Origin: an uncultured Eubacteriales bacterium
GTDB lineage: Bacteria > Bacillota > Clostridia > Oscillospirales > Oscillospiraceae
Length of the DNA stretch: 41,918 bases
Direction of reading: 5' to 3'
Assembly: GCA_900549645.1 (NCBI GenBank)
Contig: URPD01000010.1
Span: 1-41,918 of the forward strand
This document shows, piece after piece, positions 8,245-16,366 of the stretch. Each line of letters opens with the position of its first letter. The stretch's first letter is position 1. The position numbers were made by a program, and so were the translations under genes. The notes beneath the pieces are model-generated. The model did no database searches, was not told the origin of the DNA, and was given only the letters and a program-made list of their open reading frames with translations.

Positions 8245-9302
8245 CAGCCTGTCACTATCCTGATTATATCGTTGAACATCACGTACACCATCAGCGCCAG
8301 CAGCAGTACCATACCGGCGGCGTGGATGTAGCCCTCGTACTTGGGGTCGAGCTTTTTGCGGCTTATCGCTTCTATTATACATGTGATGATGAGCAGGAAC
8401 ACTCTGCCGCCGTCAAGCGCGGGGATCGGCAGCATGTTCATAACTGCGAGGTTCACCGCGATGAACGCGCCGAAATAGAAGATGCTGAAGAGCGCGTCGC
8501 TCACGGACTCGGCCTGCTCGCCCGTCTGCGCCATCATATCCACGATGCCGACAGGCCCCGCCATGTCCTTCACGCCGACGTTGCCGCTCACGAGCTCGGA
8601 AAGTCCCATCCACACCATGCGCACGAATTCCATGCAGGTGTTCCACGTGTTCTCTATCTTCGCCCCTATCGTTGCCTCCTCGACGCCGAACAGAAAGCCG
8701 TACATCTTGTTCTCGTAGCCCTCGTATTCCAGCGGCACAAGCTCGAAATCCTCAAGCTTCACCTTTTTCCCGTCGCGGATGACGACGATGTCATAGCTTC
8801 CGTCGCCCTTGGAGATGAAGTCGGACACGTCGTAATACTGGTATATCCTGTGCCCGTCGATGCTGTAAAACCTGTCGCCCTGCTGAAGCCCCTCGGCGCT
8901 CTCGTAGGGACAGCCCTCGATAAAGCCCGCCAGCACCGGCACGCGGAAGGCCTGCGCGTTGGCGTAGAGGCACGCGACGATGACAAAGCCCAGCACGAAG
9001 TTCATAAACGAACCGGCTGCAAGGATTATCACGCGCTTCCACGCGGCCTGATTCGTAAACGCGCGCGGGTCTTTCGACTCCTCGTCCTCCCCGGTCATGG
9101 CGCAGAAGCCGCCGAAGGGGATGCAGCGCAGGGAATAGGTCGTCTCGCCCTTCTGCTTTTTGAATATGGCGGGGCCCATGCCGACCGCGAACTCCTCCAC
9201 CCGCACTCCGCAGGCTTTCGCCGCGGCGAAGTGGCCAAGCTCGTGGATGATGATGAGCACGCCGAAGATAAGGATCGCTATGAGGATGTAGACAATAGTC
9301 AT
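8244..9302 (-). CDS. rseP: RIP metalloprotease RseP/RasP (site-2 protease)
   Basis: This is a membrane zinc protease that cuts transmembrane anti-sigma factors and leftover signal peptides within the membrane. The product is 352 residues. The first membrane segment holds the zinc motif HELGHF (about residues 21-26), followed by GVRVEEFAVGMGP. One PDZ-like domain lies in the middle (YESAEGLQQGDRFYSIDGHRI). The last part carries NMLPIPALDGGR, the third zinc ligand region, followed by hydrophobic segments. It starts at ATG 9302, overlapping the dxr stop by ATGA, and its stop overlaps ispG. This is the conserved Firmicute arrangement. A plausible local substrate is the RsgI-like anti-sigma protein at 22248, but that is speculation. 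Confidence 0.96.
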   Translation of the reverse strand: MTIVYILIAILIFGVLIIIHELGHFAAAKACGVRVEEFAVGMGPAIFKKQKGETTYSLRCIPFGGFCAMTGEDEESKDPRAFTNQAAWKRVIILAAGSFMNFVLGFVIVACLYANAQAFRVPVLAGFIEGCPYESAEGLQQGDRFYSIDGHRIYQYYDVSDFISKGDGSYDIVVIRDGKKVKLEDFELVPLEYEGYENKMYGFLFGVEEATIGAKIENTWNTCMEFVRMVWMGLSELVSGNVGVKDMAGPVGIVDMMAQTGEQAESVSDALFSIFYFGAFIAVNLAVMNMLPIPALDGGRVFLLIITCIIEAISRKKLDPKYEGYIHAAGMVLLLALMVYVMFNDIIRIVTG

Positions 9303-10447
9303 TTTGAATAATGCTCCCTGACAAATGCTCTGGCGGCGGCGTCGGCTGCCAGTATGGTTTCCAGATCTGCTTCCTGTGCGCTGCCCAGCGCGTCCACCGC
9401 GGCGGCGGCGCAGTCGTAAATGCGGTTGTAGCCCAGCTTATGCTGCAAGAAGAGTCCGACTGCCACTTCGTTCGCCGCGCTCATCACGCAGGGCACGGTG
9501 CCTCCCGCTCTTGCAGCGTCCATAGCAAGACGCAGGCAGGGGGTCTTTTCGTAGTCCGGCGCCTCAAAGCTGAGATCCTTCAGTCTCCGGAAGTCGAGCC
9601 TGTCAAACATCGACTCGCGGCGTTCCGGATATGTCAGCGCAAGCTGAATGGGAAGCCCCATGTCCGGCACGCCGAGCTGGGCAATGACCGTACCGTCAAC
9701 AAGCTCTACCATAGAGTGTATGACGCTCTGCGGGTGTATTACTACTTCAATATCATCCGGAGTCACGCCGAAAAGATGCATGGCCTCGATAAATTCAAGC
9801 CCCTTGTTCATCATCGTTGCGCTGTCAACTGATATCTTTGCGCCCATGCTCCAGTTGGGATGCTTCACGGCCTGTTCGGGCGTGACGTCCTCCAGCTCCT
9901 CGCGGGGTCTGCCGCGGAAGGGGCCGCCGGAACCGGTGAGCAGGATCTTTTTAAGCTCGCCCTTCCCGCGCCCCATAAGGCACTGGAAGATGGCGGAGTG
10001 CTCGGAATCGACCGGGACTATCTCCGCGCCCTTTTCCTTGGCGCGGCGCATGACGATACTGCCGGCGCAGACAAGCGTCTCCTTGTTTGCAAGCGCAATG
10101 CGCTTTTTCTCGTCGATGGCGGCAAGCGTCGGCTTCAGCCCGACCGCGCCCGACACCGCCGTCACCACGCAGTCGGATGAGGCGAGTGTCGCGGCCTCGA
10201 TGAGACCGGCCATGCCGGTGCCGACGCGGATGTCCGTGTCCGCGACGGCAATTCTGAATTGCTTTGCCGCGTCCTCGTCGTAGACCGCGACGAATTCGGG
10301 CTTGAGCCGTCTGGCCTGCTCTTCGAGCAGGTCGATTTTTCTGTTCGCGGTCAGCGACGCGACGCGCATACCGATGTGCTCGGCAACTGCGATTGTCTGC
10401 CTCCCGATGGAACCGGTGCAGCCGAGTATTGAAATGGAATTTACCAT
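9299..10447 (-). CDS. dxr: 1-deoxy-D-xylulose-5-phosphate reductoisomerase
   Basis: This is the first committed enzyme of the MEP pathway, making methylerythritol phosphate with NADPH. The product is 382 residues. The N-terminal NADPH-binding motif is ISILGCTGSIGRQT. Conserved segments follow: ALANKETLVCAG, VPVDSEHSAIFQCL, LTGSGGPFRGR and KHPNWSMGAKISVDSATMMNKGLE. The start is ATG 10447 with AGAGGT 6 bases before; a frame open 10 codons further up lacks conserved sequence. It is the first gene of the dxr-rseP-ispG-polC run. In related genomes cdsA and uppS precede it directly. Here a 517-base repeat-filled gap separates it from the uppS cluster, so it may need its own promoter, which I could not identify with confidence. 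Confidence 0.97.
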   Translation of the reverse strand: MVNSISILGCTGSIGRQTIAVAEHIGMRVASLTANRKIDLLEEQARRLKPEFVAVYDEDAAKQFRIAVADTDIRVGTGMAGLIEAATLASSDCVVTAVSGAVGLKPTLAAIDEKKRIALANKETLVCAGSIVMRRAKEKGAEIVPVDSEHSAIFQCLMGRGKGELKKILLTGSGGPFRGRPREELEDVTPEQAVKHPNWSMGAKISVDSATMMNKGLEFIEAMHLFGVTPDDIEVVIHPQSVIHSMVELVDGTVIAQLGVPDMGLPIQLALTYPERRESMFDRLDFRRLKDLSFEAPDYEKTPCLRLAMDAARAGGTVPCVMSAANEVAVGLFLQHKLGYNRIYDCAAAAVDALGSAQEADLETILAADAAARAFVREHYSK

Positions 10448-10964
10448 GTTGATACCTCTTTTGTATATCTCATGCATGTGTATATTGTGCGGCTATGCCG
10501 CAGTGTCTGCAAATCATGTGATGAATGTTGCGGTTGTGCGCCGCACTCCCTTGGCTCCCCTCTTAGGGGAGCTGTCAGCGAAGCTGACTGAGGGGTCTCC
10601 AGTGTTGAGGAATTGCCAGTAGGAAAAAGAAAAGGCAATATTAAGAAAACCTCTGTCATTGCCCCTAAAGGGACTAGGCGGCAGATCAATGAATCGAGGT
10701 ATGCCGCCGTCGCAAGGAGCAAAGCGACGTGGCAATCCGTTATCCTTGAGTCAGCAGTATGTTTTTGCGCTGTGCATAGGAGATTCGGATTTCCACGACC
10801 CGCCTGAGGTGTAAGTTCGCATTAGCCAAATCAAAGATTTGGATGCTCACTTAGGTGTGAGCACCGGTCTCGGAATGACAGGTTATTTCGGCCTGTTGCA
10901 CTGATTTTTCATTTGGTGCATAACCGCGGATTCGCGGGACGGCCTCTGTGCCGTCCCGCCGCCA
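10448..10964. repeat. Repeat-filled gap splitting the uppS and dxr clusters (modules A, B, C)
   Basis: From dxr outward the gap holds a small hairpin (TGCGGC/GCCGCA, 10488-10502), module A (about 10545-10640), a near-complete module B (about 10653-10881) and a C hairpin (GGGACGG 10936-10942, CCGTCCC 10951-10957). Module B runs from 'ctgtcattgcccctaaag' to 'ctcggaatgacag'. Frames that cross it have no protein-like content. Confidence 0.8.
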
Positions 10965-11660
10965 TCACACCCTAATCGTTCGCAGATACGCCTTATGCTC
11001 ATCCGTCACGCGGTAGCTCTCTATCGCCTTCTGGATGGTCTTGTTGTGCGTCCACGGCGCGAGCCGGCGCTCCTCAAGATACGGCAGCGCCTCATTATAA
11101 TTCTTTGCAAGCGCCGTCGCAAAATACCACGCCTGCATCATGTTCAGATAATATTTATCGTACCCGCCGAAGCGCCCGTCGTCCGCCGCGGCGGCGATGT
11201 CCGCATACTCCGCGCGGAAGTCCTCGCCGAGGTACCAACGCATCAGCAGCCCTATCGCATAGCGCCGCGTGTACACATGCTCAGACGCTATCCAGCGGCG
11301 AATGTTCCCCATAAGCTCCGCCCTGTGCGCGCCGAGCACCTTCGGATTGAGCTGATCGCAGGTCGCCCAGTTGTCGACATAGGGCAAAAACCGCTCCAGC
11401 GCCGCGACGCAGTCCGCGTAATCGCCGATGTGCTCTATCAGGAACGCATGCAGCGCGTACTCCTCAAAATACCCGTGCGGCAGCGCCGCCATGAACCGCT
11501 TCGCCGTCTCCGTCCCGCGCAGCTCCTTCGCCAGAGCGCGCAACGCCGGGGTGCGCACGCCTATAACCGTTTCGGGCGCAACCGTCGGCATAAGCTTCCA
11601 GTTAAACGCTTTGAACCCCTCGTCCCGCAGGGCGAAGAGCCGCGTCTGTATCTCCGTCAC
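10965..11660 (-). CDS. DNA alkylation repair protein, AlkD-like HEAT-repeat glycosylase
   Basis: The 231-residue product resembles the DNA alkylation repair family, helical HEAT-repeat DNA glycosylases that excise alkylated purines. Family-like segments are IGVRTPALRALAKEL (about 33-47), YFEEYALHAFLI, VDNWATCDQLNPKV (about 96-109), YTRRYAIGLLMRWYL and DKYYLNMMQAWYFATAL. The Trp/Asp in VDNWATCD corresponds to the active-site region. The start is a GTG at 11660 whose bases overlap the uppS stop (GTGA), so it is translated as part of the pyrH-frr-uppS operon. It takes the place where cdsA is normally found. Whether it is catalytically active is inferred from family only. Confidence 0.88.
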   Translation of the reverse strand: MTEIQTRLFALRDEGFKAFNWKLMPTVAPETVIGVRTPALRALAKELRGTETAKRFMAALPHGYFEEYALHAFLIEHIGDYADCVAALERFLPYVDNWATCDQLNPKVLGAHRAELMGNIRRWIASEHVYTRRYAIGLLMRWYLGEDFRAEYADIAAAADDGRFGGYDKYYLNMMQAWYFATALAKNYNEALPYLEERRLAPWTHNKTIQKAIESYRVTDEHKAYLRTIRV

Positions 11661-12406
11661 GGGTTCTTCACCCCGCCGTAGCGCCTGTCGCGGTGCCGGA
11701 AGGCGGCGATGGCCTTGTCCAGCTCATGCGGCGTGAAGTCCGGCCACAGCACGTCCGTGAAGTAAAACTCCGAATACGCGCACTGCCACAGCAGGAAGTT
11801 CGATATCCGCTGCTCCCCGCCGGGGCGGATCATCAGGTCGGGGTCGGGGATGCCGGCGGAATAGAGGTAGCCGGAGAACTGCTCCTCGGTCAGTTCGCCG
11901 TCCGCCCTGCCCTCGGCGACGTCGCGCGCATAGCGCTTCGCGGCGTGGATTATCTCGTCACGCCCGCCGTAGTTGAGGCAGATGTTCGCCTGAAAGCCCT
12001 CGTAGCGCTCGGATATCTCGTTGGTCTTTGCAACAAGCTGCTGAAGCTCCGGGCTGAGCGCCGTCACGTTGCCGAACACCTTCATGCGTATTTTGTCGCG
12101 CTCCATGGTGTCTATCGCTTCGTGGAGGTACTTTTCCAGCAGCTTCATTATAGACTTGACCTCGTCCTCCGGGCGCTTCCAGTTCTCGGTCGAGAAGGCG
12201 TACACCGTGAGGTAATCGACGCCGATGTCCTTGCAGTAGGTTGCGATTTTTCTGAAATTCTCCGAACCGGCGGCGTGTCCCGCGGTTCTCGGCAGACCGC
12301 GCTTTTTCGCCCAGCGGCCGTTGCCGTCAAGTATAATGGCAATATGGCGGGGAAGGCCGGATGTATCCCGCTCCCCCGCCGTATTTCTCTTTTTAAACCA
12401 CGCCAT
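11657..12406 (-). CDS. uppS: Isoprenyl transferase (undecaprenyl diphosphate synthase)
   Basis: This cis-prenyltransferase builds the C55 lipid carrier for cell-wall synthesis from isoprenoid units, linking it functionally to dxr and ispG nearby. The 249-residue product contains the diphosphate-binding signature HIAIILDGNGRWAKKRGLPR (about 21-40), then AFSTENWKRP, NICLNYGGRDEI, and near the C terminus DPDLMIRPGGEQRISNFLLWQ and YSEFYFTDVLWPDF. The ATG at 12406 lies one base past the frr stop. A strong ribosome site is lacking, which suggests reinitiation after frr. Its stop overlaps the AlkD-like gene. Confidence 0.97.
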   Translation of the reverse strand: MAWFKKRNTAGERDTSGLPRHIAIILDGNGRWAKKRGLPRTAGHAAGSENFRKIATYCKDIGVDYLTVYAFSTENWKRPEDEVKSIMKLLEKYLHEAIDTMERDKIRMKVFGNVTALSPELQQLVAKTNEISERYEGFQANICLNYGGRDEIIHAAKRYARDVAEGRADGELTEEQFSGYLYSAGIPDPDLMIRPGGEQRISNFLLWQCAYSEFYFTDVLWPDFTPHELDKAIAAFRHRDRRYGGVKNP

Positions 12407-12407
12407 C

Positions 12408-12959
12408 TCAGATCTCGGTAAGCTCTTTTTCCTTGGCGGCGATTATCTTGTCGATTTCCTTGGCGTAATCGTCGGTGAGCTTCTGGATGTCCTTTTCGGC
12501 GTTCTTGTAATCGTCCTCGGTGATCTCGGAAGCCTTCTGCTGCTTCTTGAACTTCTCGATAGCCTCGCGGCGGACGTTTCTGATGGCGACCTTGTATTCC
12601 TCGCCGTACTTCTTAGTCTGCTTGACCAGCTCCTTACGGCGCTCCTCGGTGAGCGGCGGGAAGACGAGGCGGATCATGCGCCCGTCGTTCTGGGGGTTGA
12701 TACCGAGATCGGAGGCAAGGATAGCCTTCTCGATGCCCTTGAGGACGCTCGCGTCCCAAGGCTGGATCAGCAGGGAGCGGGGGTCGGGCGTGGCGATGGA
12801 CGCGACCTGCTGGATGGGCGTGGGGGAGCCGTAGTAGTCGACCTCGATCTGGTCGAGCACTGCGGCATTGGCACGGCCGGCGCGGATGGTTGCGAGCTGA
12901 GTGCTGAGCGCCTCGCAGGTCTTCTTCATTTTTGTTTCAAATTCTTTGTAGTCGGACAT
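12408..12959 (-). CDS. frr: Ribosome recycling factor
   Basis: This protein splits post-termination ribosomes together with EF-G. The 183-residue length is typical (about 185). Recognisable sequence includes LATIRAGRANAAVLDQIEVDYYG, TPIQQVASIATPDPRSLLIQPWD, DLGINPQNDGRMIRLVFPPLTEERRK and the C-terminal helix ending KIIAAKEKELTEI. The ATG at 12959 is preceded by GGAGGT 6 bases away. It lies 41 bases after pyrH and one base before uppS, in the classic order. Confidence 0.98.
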   Translation of the reverse strand: MSDYKEFETKMKKTCEALSTQLATIRAGRANAAVLDQIEVDYYGSPTPIQQVASIATPDPRSLLIQPWDASVLKGIEKAILASDLGINPQNDGRMIRLVFPPLTEERRKELVKQTKKYGEEYKVAIRNVRREAIEKFKKQQKASEITEDDYKNAEKDIQKLTDDYAKEIDKIIAAKEKELTEI

Positions 12960-13000
12960 GGTTTTACCTCCGTTTATGTTGATTATGTTGATTTAATTGC

Positions 13001-13711
13001 TTATTTAACCAGCGTACCGAGCTTTTCCCCGCCGAGGACGCGGACTATATTATCAGGCTCCGCCAGCGCGAACACGATGACCGGGATGTCGTTATCCATG
13101 GCAAGGCTCGTCGCGGTCGTATCCATGACCGCGAGATGCCGCGCCAGCACCTCGTCATAGCTTATCTCGTCGAACTTTACCGCGCTCGCGTCGGTTCTCG
13201 GGTCGGCGGAATATACGCCGTCTATGTTCTTTGCAAGCAGTATCGCATCGGCGTGTATCTCCGCCGCGCGCAGCACCGCCGCGGTATCGGTGGAAAAGAA
13301 GGGCGCGCCGCTGCCGCCGGCAAAGAGGACTATCTCGCCCTGCTGCATGTATTCGATGCTCTTTCTCGTGTCGTACCGCTCGCCGACACCCATGATGTCA
13401 CCCGCGGTCATAACTCTGGCCTTCGCGCCCATCTGGCGGAACACGTCGCACACCGCAAGGCAGTTCATGCAGGTTGCGAGCATACCCATCCTGTCGGCGC
13501 TGACGCGCTCGACCTTGCCCGCGCCGTCCTTGACGCCGCGCCAGAAGTTGCCGCCGCCGATGACGATGCCGACCTCGACGCCCATCTCCGCGCACTTTTT
13601 GACCGTAGCGCAGACCTTGGACACAAAGTCGAAATCGAAGCCGGTATGCTTCTCCACGGCGAGAGCCTCGCCGCTTATCTTGAGTACGACGCGCTTGTAA
13701 ACAGGATTCAT
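13001..13711 (-). CDS. pyrH: UMP kinase
   Basis: This kinase phosphorylates UMP to UDP in pyrimidine nucleotide synthesis and belongs to the amino-acid kinase fold. The product is 236 residues. Seen are the N-terminal KRVVLKISGEAL, the glycine-rich IVIGGGNFWRG (about 50-60), ADRMGMLATCMNCLA, GSGAPFFSTDTAAVLRA, LLAKNIDGVYSADPR and MDTTATSLAMDNDIPVIVF. The ATG at 13711 has AAGGAG 7 bases upstream. rpsB and tsf, which normally precede it, are elsewhere in this window. Instead a DMT transporter gene ends 12 bases upstream. Confidence 0.98.
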   Translation of the reverse strand: MNPVYKRVVLKISGEALAVEKHTGFDFDFVSKVCATVKKCAEMGVEVGIVIGGGNFWRGVKDGAGKVERVSADRMGMLATCMNCLAVCDVFRQMGAKARVMTAGDIMGVGERYDTRKSIEYMQQGEIVLFAGGSGAPFFSTDTAAVLRAAEIHADAILLAKNIDGVYSADPRTDASAVKFDEISYDEVLARHLAVMDTTATSLAMDNDIPVIVFALAEPDNIVRVLGGEKLGTLVK

Positions 13712-13723
13712 ATCGCTTCTCCT

Positions 13724-14635
13724 TTATATATCAAGTATGCCCATTATCACGATGCCGATAACGACCGTGAGGATGCACAGATAATGCTTCTTGGAAAGCT
13801 TTTCCTTCAGGAATATTCGACCCCATACAACGGAGGCCACGCAGTAGGAGGAGATAATCGGTGCGGCAAAGGCGACGTGCTCGGTGTCGGCAAGGGCGTA
13901 GATATAGAAGAACTGGCCGATGGTCTCGAATATCGCGCCGGTGTACTTCGGCGCTTCCTGCTTTGCGACAAGGCGCTGCTTCTTCACGACCGTGACATAG
14001 AACAGCGACACAAGACCGACAATGAAGAAGGTAAGCTCATAGGCGACGTTTGCGGAGTCCTCGTCGATAAGCTCAAGCACGCGGCTGTCGGCAAAGGTGC
14101 CGAGCGCGTCAAGCAAACAATAAACTATCGGGATAAATATGGCGATCCAGCTCTTGGCGTAGTGCCGGTTGCTGGCGTCCTGCCTTGCGCGGCGAAGCTC
14201 CTCGTCCTCGTTCGCCTCGGTAAAGCCGAGTCCGATAACGCCGATGCACACGAGCGCCACAGCGACAAGCGCCACGGGCGGCACCTCATCGCCGATGCCG
14301 ACCGTGATTATCGTCAGCACCGCGACGATTGCACCGGAGCTGTTGCATATTGGGGAGGATATCGAAAGCTCGATATATCTAAGCCCCAGATATCCCACCG
14401 CCATCGACACTATATAGAGCGCCGAAACGGGCAGATATGTGAGAATTATGCTCAAATTTATCTCCACGCCGCCGATGAATATCTCATACGCCGCGTGAAG
14501 TCCCATCACGATACCGACTGCCGTGACCATTTTGAGATGAGAATACTTGTCCTTTTCATCCTGACAGCCGATTTTTGAAAACAGGTCAGAGCCGCTCCAG
14601 CACAGAAGCGCAATGACCGCAAACCAGAACCACAT
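13724..14635 (-). CDS. DMT/EamA-family transporter
   Basis: The 303-residue product is very hydrophobic with about ten predicted membrane segments, beginning MWFWFAVIALLCWSGSDLFSK. It has the two-fold arrangement of the drug/metabolite transporter superfamily: the second half is IFIPIVYCLLDALGTFADS and onward, with ISSYCVASVVWGRIFLKEKLSKKHYLC near the end, a typical EamA C-terminal motif. A charged loop separates the halves (FTEANEDEELRRARQDASNRHYAKS). The substrate is unknown. The ATG at 14635 has an AAGGA site about 11 bases before. It is the first gene of the operon leading into pyrH-frr-uppS and shares its upstream region with spoIIGA. Confidence 0.88.
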   Translation of the reverse strand: MWFWFAVIALLCWSGSDLFSKIGCQDEKDKYSHLKMVTAVGIVMGLHAAYEIFIGGVEINLSIILTYLPVSALYIVSMAVGYLGLRYIELSISSPICNSSGAIVAVLTIITVGIGDEVPPVALVAVALVCIGVIGLGFTEANEDEELRRARQDASNRHYAKSWIAIFIPIVYCLLDALGTFADSRVLELIDEDSANVAYELTFFIVGLVSLFYVTVVKKQRLVAKQEAPKYTGAIFETIGQFFYIYALADTEHVAFAAPIISSYCVASVVWGRIFLKEKLSKKHYLCILTVVIGIVIMGILDI

Positions 14636-14673
14636 GCTGAAAATTTTCCTTTCCTATATACAGACTCCATTAT

Positions 14674-14702
14674 ATTTTACCACAGCTTCGTTCTTTTGAC
14701 AA
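14674..14702 (-). promoter_or_regulatory. Promoter of the DMT-pyrH-frr-uppS operon
   Basis: On the minus strand TTGTCA (14697-14702) and TAAAAT (14674-14679) are separated by 17 bases. A TATAAT overlapping the -10 lies a few bases further on. Initiation near 14667 gives a 30-base leader. The -35 overlaps a TTGACAA box read on the other strand. Confidence 0.55.
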
Positions 14703-14742
14703 TTCCTAATTGACAAATTATGCGCCCTGCAAAGCATATAAT
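14696..14742 (+). promoter_or_regulatory. spoIIG-type promoter with long spacer and tandem TTGACAA boxes
   Basis: TTGACA (14710-14715) and a perfect TATAAT (14737-14742) are separated by 21 bases instead of 17. A second TTGACAA lies 14 bases upstream (14696-14702). In Bacillus subtilis the spoIIG promoter is known for its stretched 22-base spacer and Spo0A-dependent activation. The boxes here resemble the Spo0A consensus TTGTCGAA only partly. Predicted initiation falls at about 14749, the ATG itself, which implies a leaderless or nearly leaderless message. Confidence 0.55.
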
Positions 14743-14748
14743 TAACGC

Positions 14749-15558
14749 ATGGAAGTTATCTACATAGACAGTCTGTTTTTTCTGAACCTCGGCGTGGACT
14801 ATCTGCTGTGTCTCGCCGCGGCGCGGATATGCGGGCTATACCTCCGGCGGCGGCGCTACGTCCTCGCGGCGCTGCTCGGCGCGGCGTATTCCGTGGCGGT
14901 GTACCTGCCGGGGCTGGGCTTTCTCGCCTCGTGGCCTGGGAAGCTCGCCGCCGCGGCGCTGATGTCGCTCGTGGCCTACGGGTGCGAGAAGCGGCCGATG
15001 CGCTGCTGTGCGGTGTTTCTGGCGGTGTCCGCCGCGTTCGGCGGGGCGCTGTGGGCGATGTCGATGTCCGCGGAAGCGGGCGGAAGCGCCCCGATGCCGC
15101 TTGCGGTGTTCGTCCCGGCCTTCGCGCTGTGCTACGCCGGGCTGAGCCTGATTTTCCGCCGCCGCGCAAGGCTTGCGGAGGAAAAGCGCGTCGCCGTGGA
15201 GCTTCGGTTTCTGGGGCGCGAGGCGCGGTTCATGGCGCTGCTCGACACCGGCAATTCCCTCTTCGACCCGGTCAGCGGCATGGAGGTCATGGTCGTCTCG
15301 GCGCACGCACTCTCGCCCGTTTTCGCAGACTACCCCGGCCTTGCCGCCTGCCCCGCCGTGGAGCTTGTCGAGCGCGCCGCGCGATTCCCGGAGCTTGCCG
15401 GCCGGTTCCGCCTGATACCGTATTCCGCCGTCGGCGGCGCGGGAGTGCTGGCGGCCTTCCGCCCGGACGCATTGACCGTCGGCGGCGAGACGCGCGCGGA
15501 GCTGCTGGCCGCAGTGTCGCCGGAGCTTCAGGGGGACGGCTTCGAGGCCGTCATATGA
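14749..15558 (+). CDS. spoIIGA: Sporulation sigma-E factor-processing peptidase SpoIIGA
   Basis: This membrane-embedded aspartic protease activates pro-sigma-E in the mother cell after signalling from the forespore. The product is 269 residues, slightly shorter than the usual 290-310. The N-terminal half is membrane: MEVIYIDSLFFLNLGVDYLL and several further hydrophobic segments to about residue 140, with Arg-rich loops. The C-terminal cytoplasmic half holds the catalytic-type motif MALLDTGNSLFDPVSG (about residues 162-177) and LIPYSAVGGAGVLAAFRPD. The start is fixed by the conserved N terminus, yet no Shine-Dalgarno sequence precedes it. sigE follows 33 bases later, the substrate-protease pairing seen across spore formers. 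Confidence 0.95.
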   Translation: MEVIYIDSLFFLNLGVDYLLCLAAARICGLYLRRRRYVLAALLGAAYSVAVYLPGLGFLASWPGKLAAAALMSLVAYGCEKRPMRCCAVFLAVSAAFGGALWAMSMSAEAGGSAPMPLAVFVPAFALCYAGLSLIFRRRARLAEEKRVAVELRFLGREARFMALLDTGNSLFDPVSGMEVMVVSAHALSPVFADYPGLAACPAVELVERAARFPELAGRFRLIPYSAVGGAGVLAAFRPDALTVGGETRAELLAAVSPELQGDGFEAVI

Positions 15559-15591
15559 CTGTCGGAACTGAATTTCAAAAAGGAGCTATTC

Positions 15592-16314
15592 ATGTTATGT
15601 AAACCTCAAATCCTCTTTCTCCGCGAGCGAATTCTGTCCATACTCGGTCTGGAGCCGCCCTCGGTTTTTTACATCGGCGGCAGCGACACACTGCCGCCGC
15701 CACTGGAAAAGGCCGAGGAGGACGAGTGCGTCGCCCGGCTGGAAAGCGGCGATGACGCCGCGCGGCGCGAGCTTATTGAGCACAATCTGCGCCTAGTCGT
15801 GTACATCTCGAAGCGCTTTGAGAACACCGGCATCAACATTGAGGATCTGATATCCATCGGCACCATCGGGCTTATCAAGGCCGTGAACACCTTCAATTCC
15901 GGCAAGAAGATAAAGCTTGCGACTTACGCCTCGCGCTGCATCGAGAACGAAATTCTGATGTACCTGCGCAAGATAAGCGCCCAGCGCACCGAGGTCAGCT
16001 TCGACGAGCCGCTGAACACCGACTGGGACGGCAACGAGCTGCTGCTCTCGGACATTCTCGGCACGGACGAGGACGAGGTGTCGCGCCCGCTGGAGGACGA
16101 TGCCGACCGTCAGATGCTCATGGCGGCCATCGACTGCCTGAACGAGCGCGAGAGGACGATAATCCTCATGCGCTTCGGGCTGTCCGGCTCCGGGGAGTAC
16201 ACGCAGAAGGAGGTGGCCGACATGATGGGCATCTCGCAGAGCTACATAAGCAGGCTTGAAAAGAAGATAATCGACCGTCTGCGCCGTGAGATGCTTCGGC
16301 AAATGCAGTGTTGA
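15592..16314 (+). CDS. sigE: RNA polymerase sporulation sigma factor SigE
   Basis: This is the early mother-cell sigma factor, made as an inactive pro-protein. The product is 240 residues, equal to the family length. The pro-sequence is visible, with the processing region VFYIGGSDTLPPPL at about residues 24-37. Region 2 follows (RRELIEHNLRLVVYISKRFE, then GTIGLIKAVNTFN and LATYASRCIENEILMYLRK). Region 4 is NERERTIILMRFGL and KEVADMMGISQSYISRLEKKII. ATG 15592 has AAAGGAG 6 bases upstream. The usual third gene, sigG, does not follow. Instead the serine dehydratase genes begin, with a promoter overlapping this gene's stop codon. Confidence 0.97.
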   Translation: MLCKPQILFLRERILSILGLEPPSVFYIGGSDTLPPPLEKAEEDECVARLESGDDAARRELIEHNLRLVVYISKRFENTGINIEDLISIGTIGLIKAVNTFNSGKKIKLATYASRCIENEILMYLRKISAQRTEVSFDEPLNTDWDGNELLLSDILGTDEDEVSRPLEDDADRQMLMAAIDCLNERERTIILMRFGLSGSGEYTQKEVADMMGISQSYISRLEKKIIDRLRREMLRQMQC

Positions 16315-16339
16315 AAACGCGGCGCGGGTCGGGTATAAT
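16311..16339 (+). promoter_or_regulatory. Promoter of the serine dehydratase beta gene
   Basis: TTGAAA (16311-16316) and TATAAT (16334-16339) are separated by exactly 17 bases. The -35 hexamer contains the sigE stop codon TGA (16312-16314), so the next transcription unit starts with no wasted spacer. Initiation is expected near 16346. Confidence 0.7.
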
Positions 16340-16366
16340 ATCCATATCACTCCTACGGAGGCAGAT

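Noticed and set aside
10653..10881. Module B as a structured non-coding RNA gene
   Set aside because: It recurs at many loci with shuffled inner blocks and both orientations, which fits a dispersed repeat better than a conserved RNA gene.
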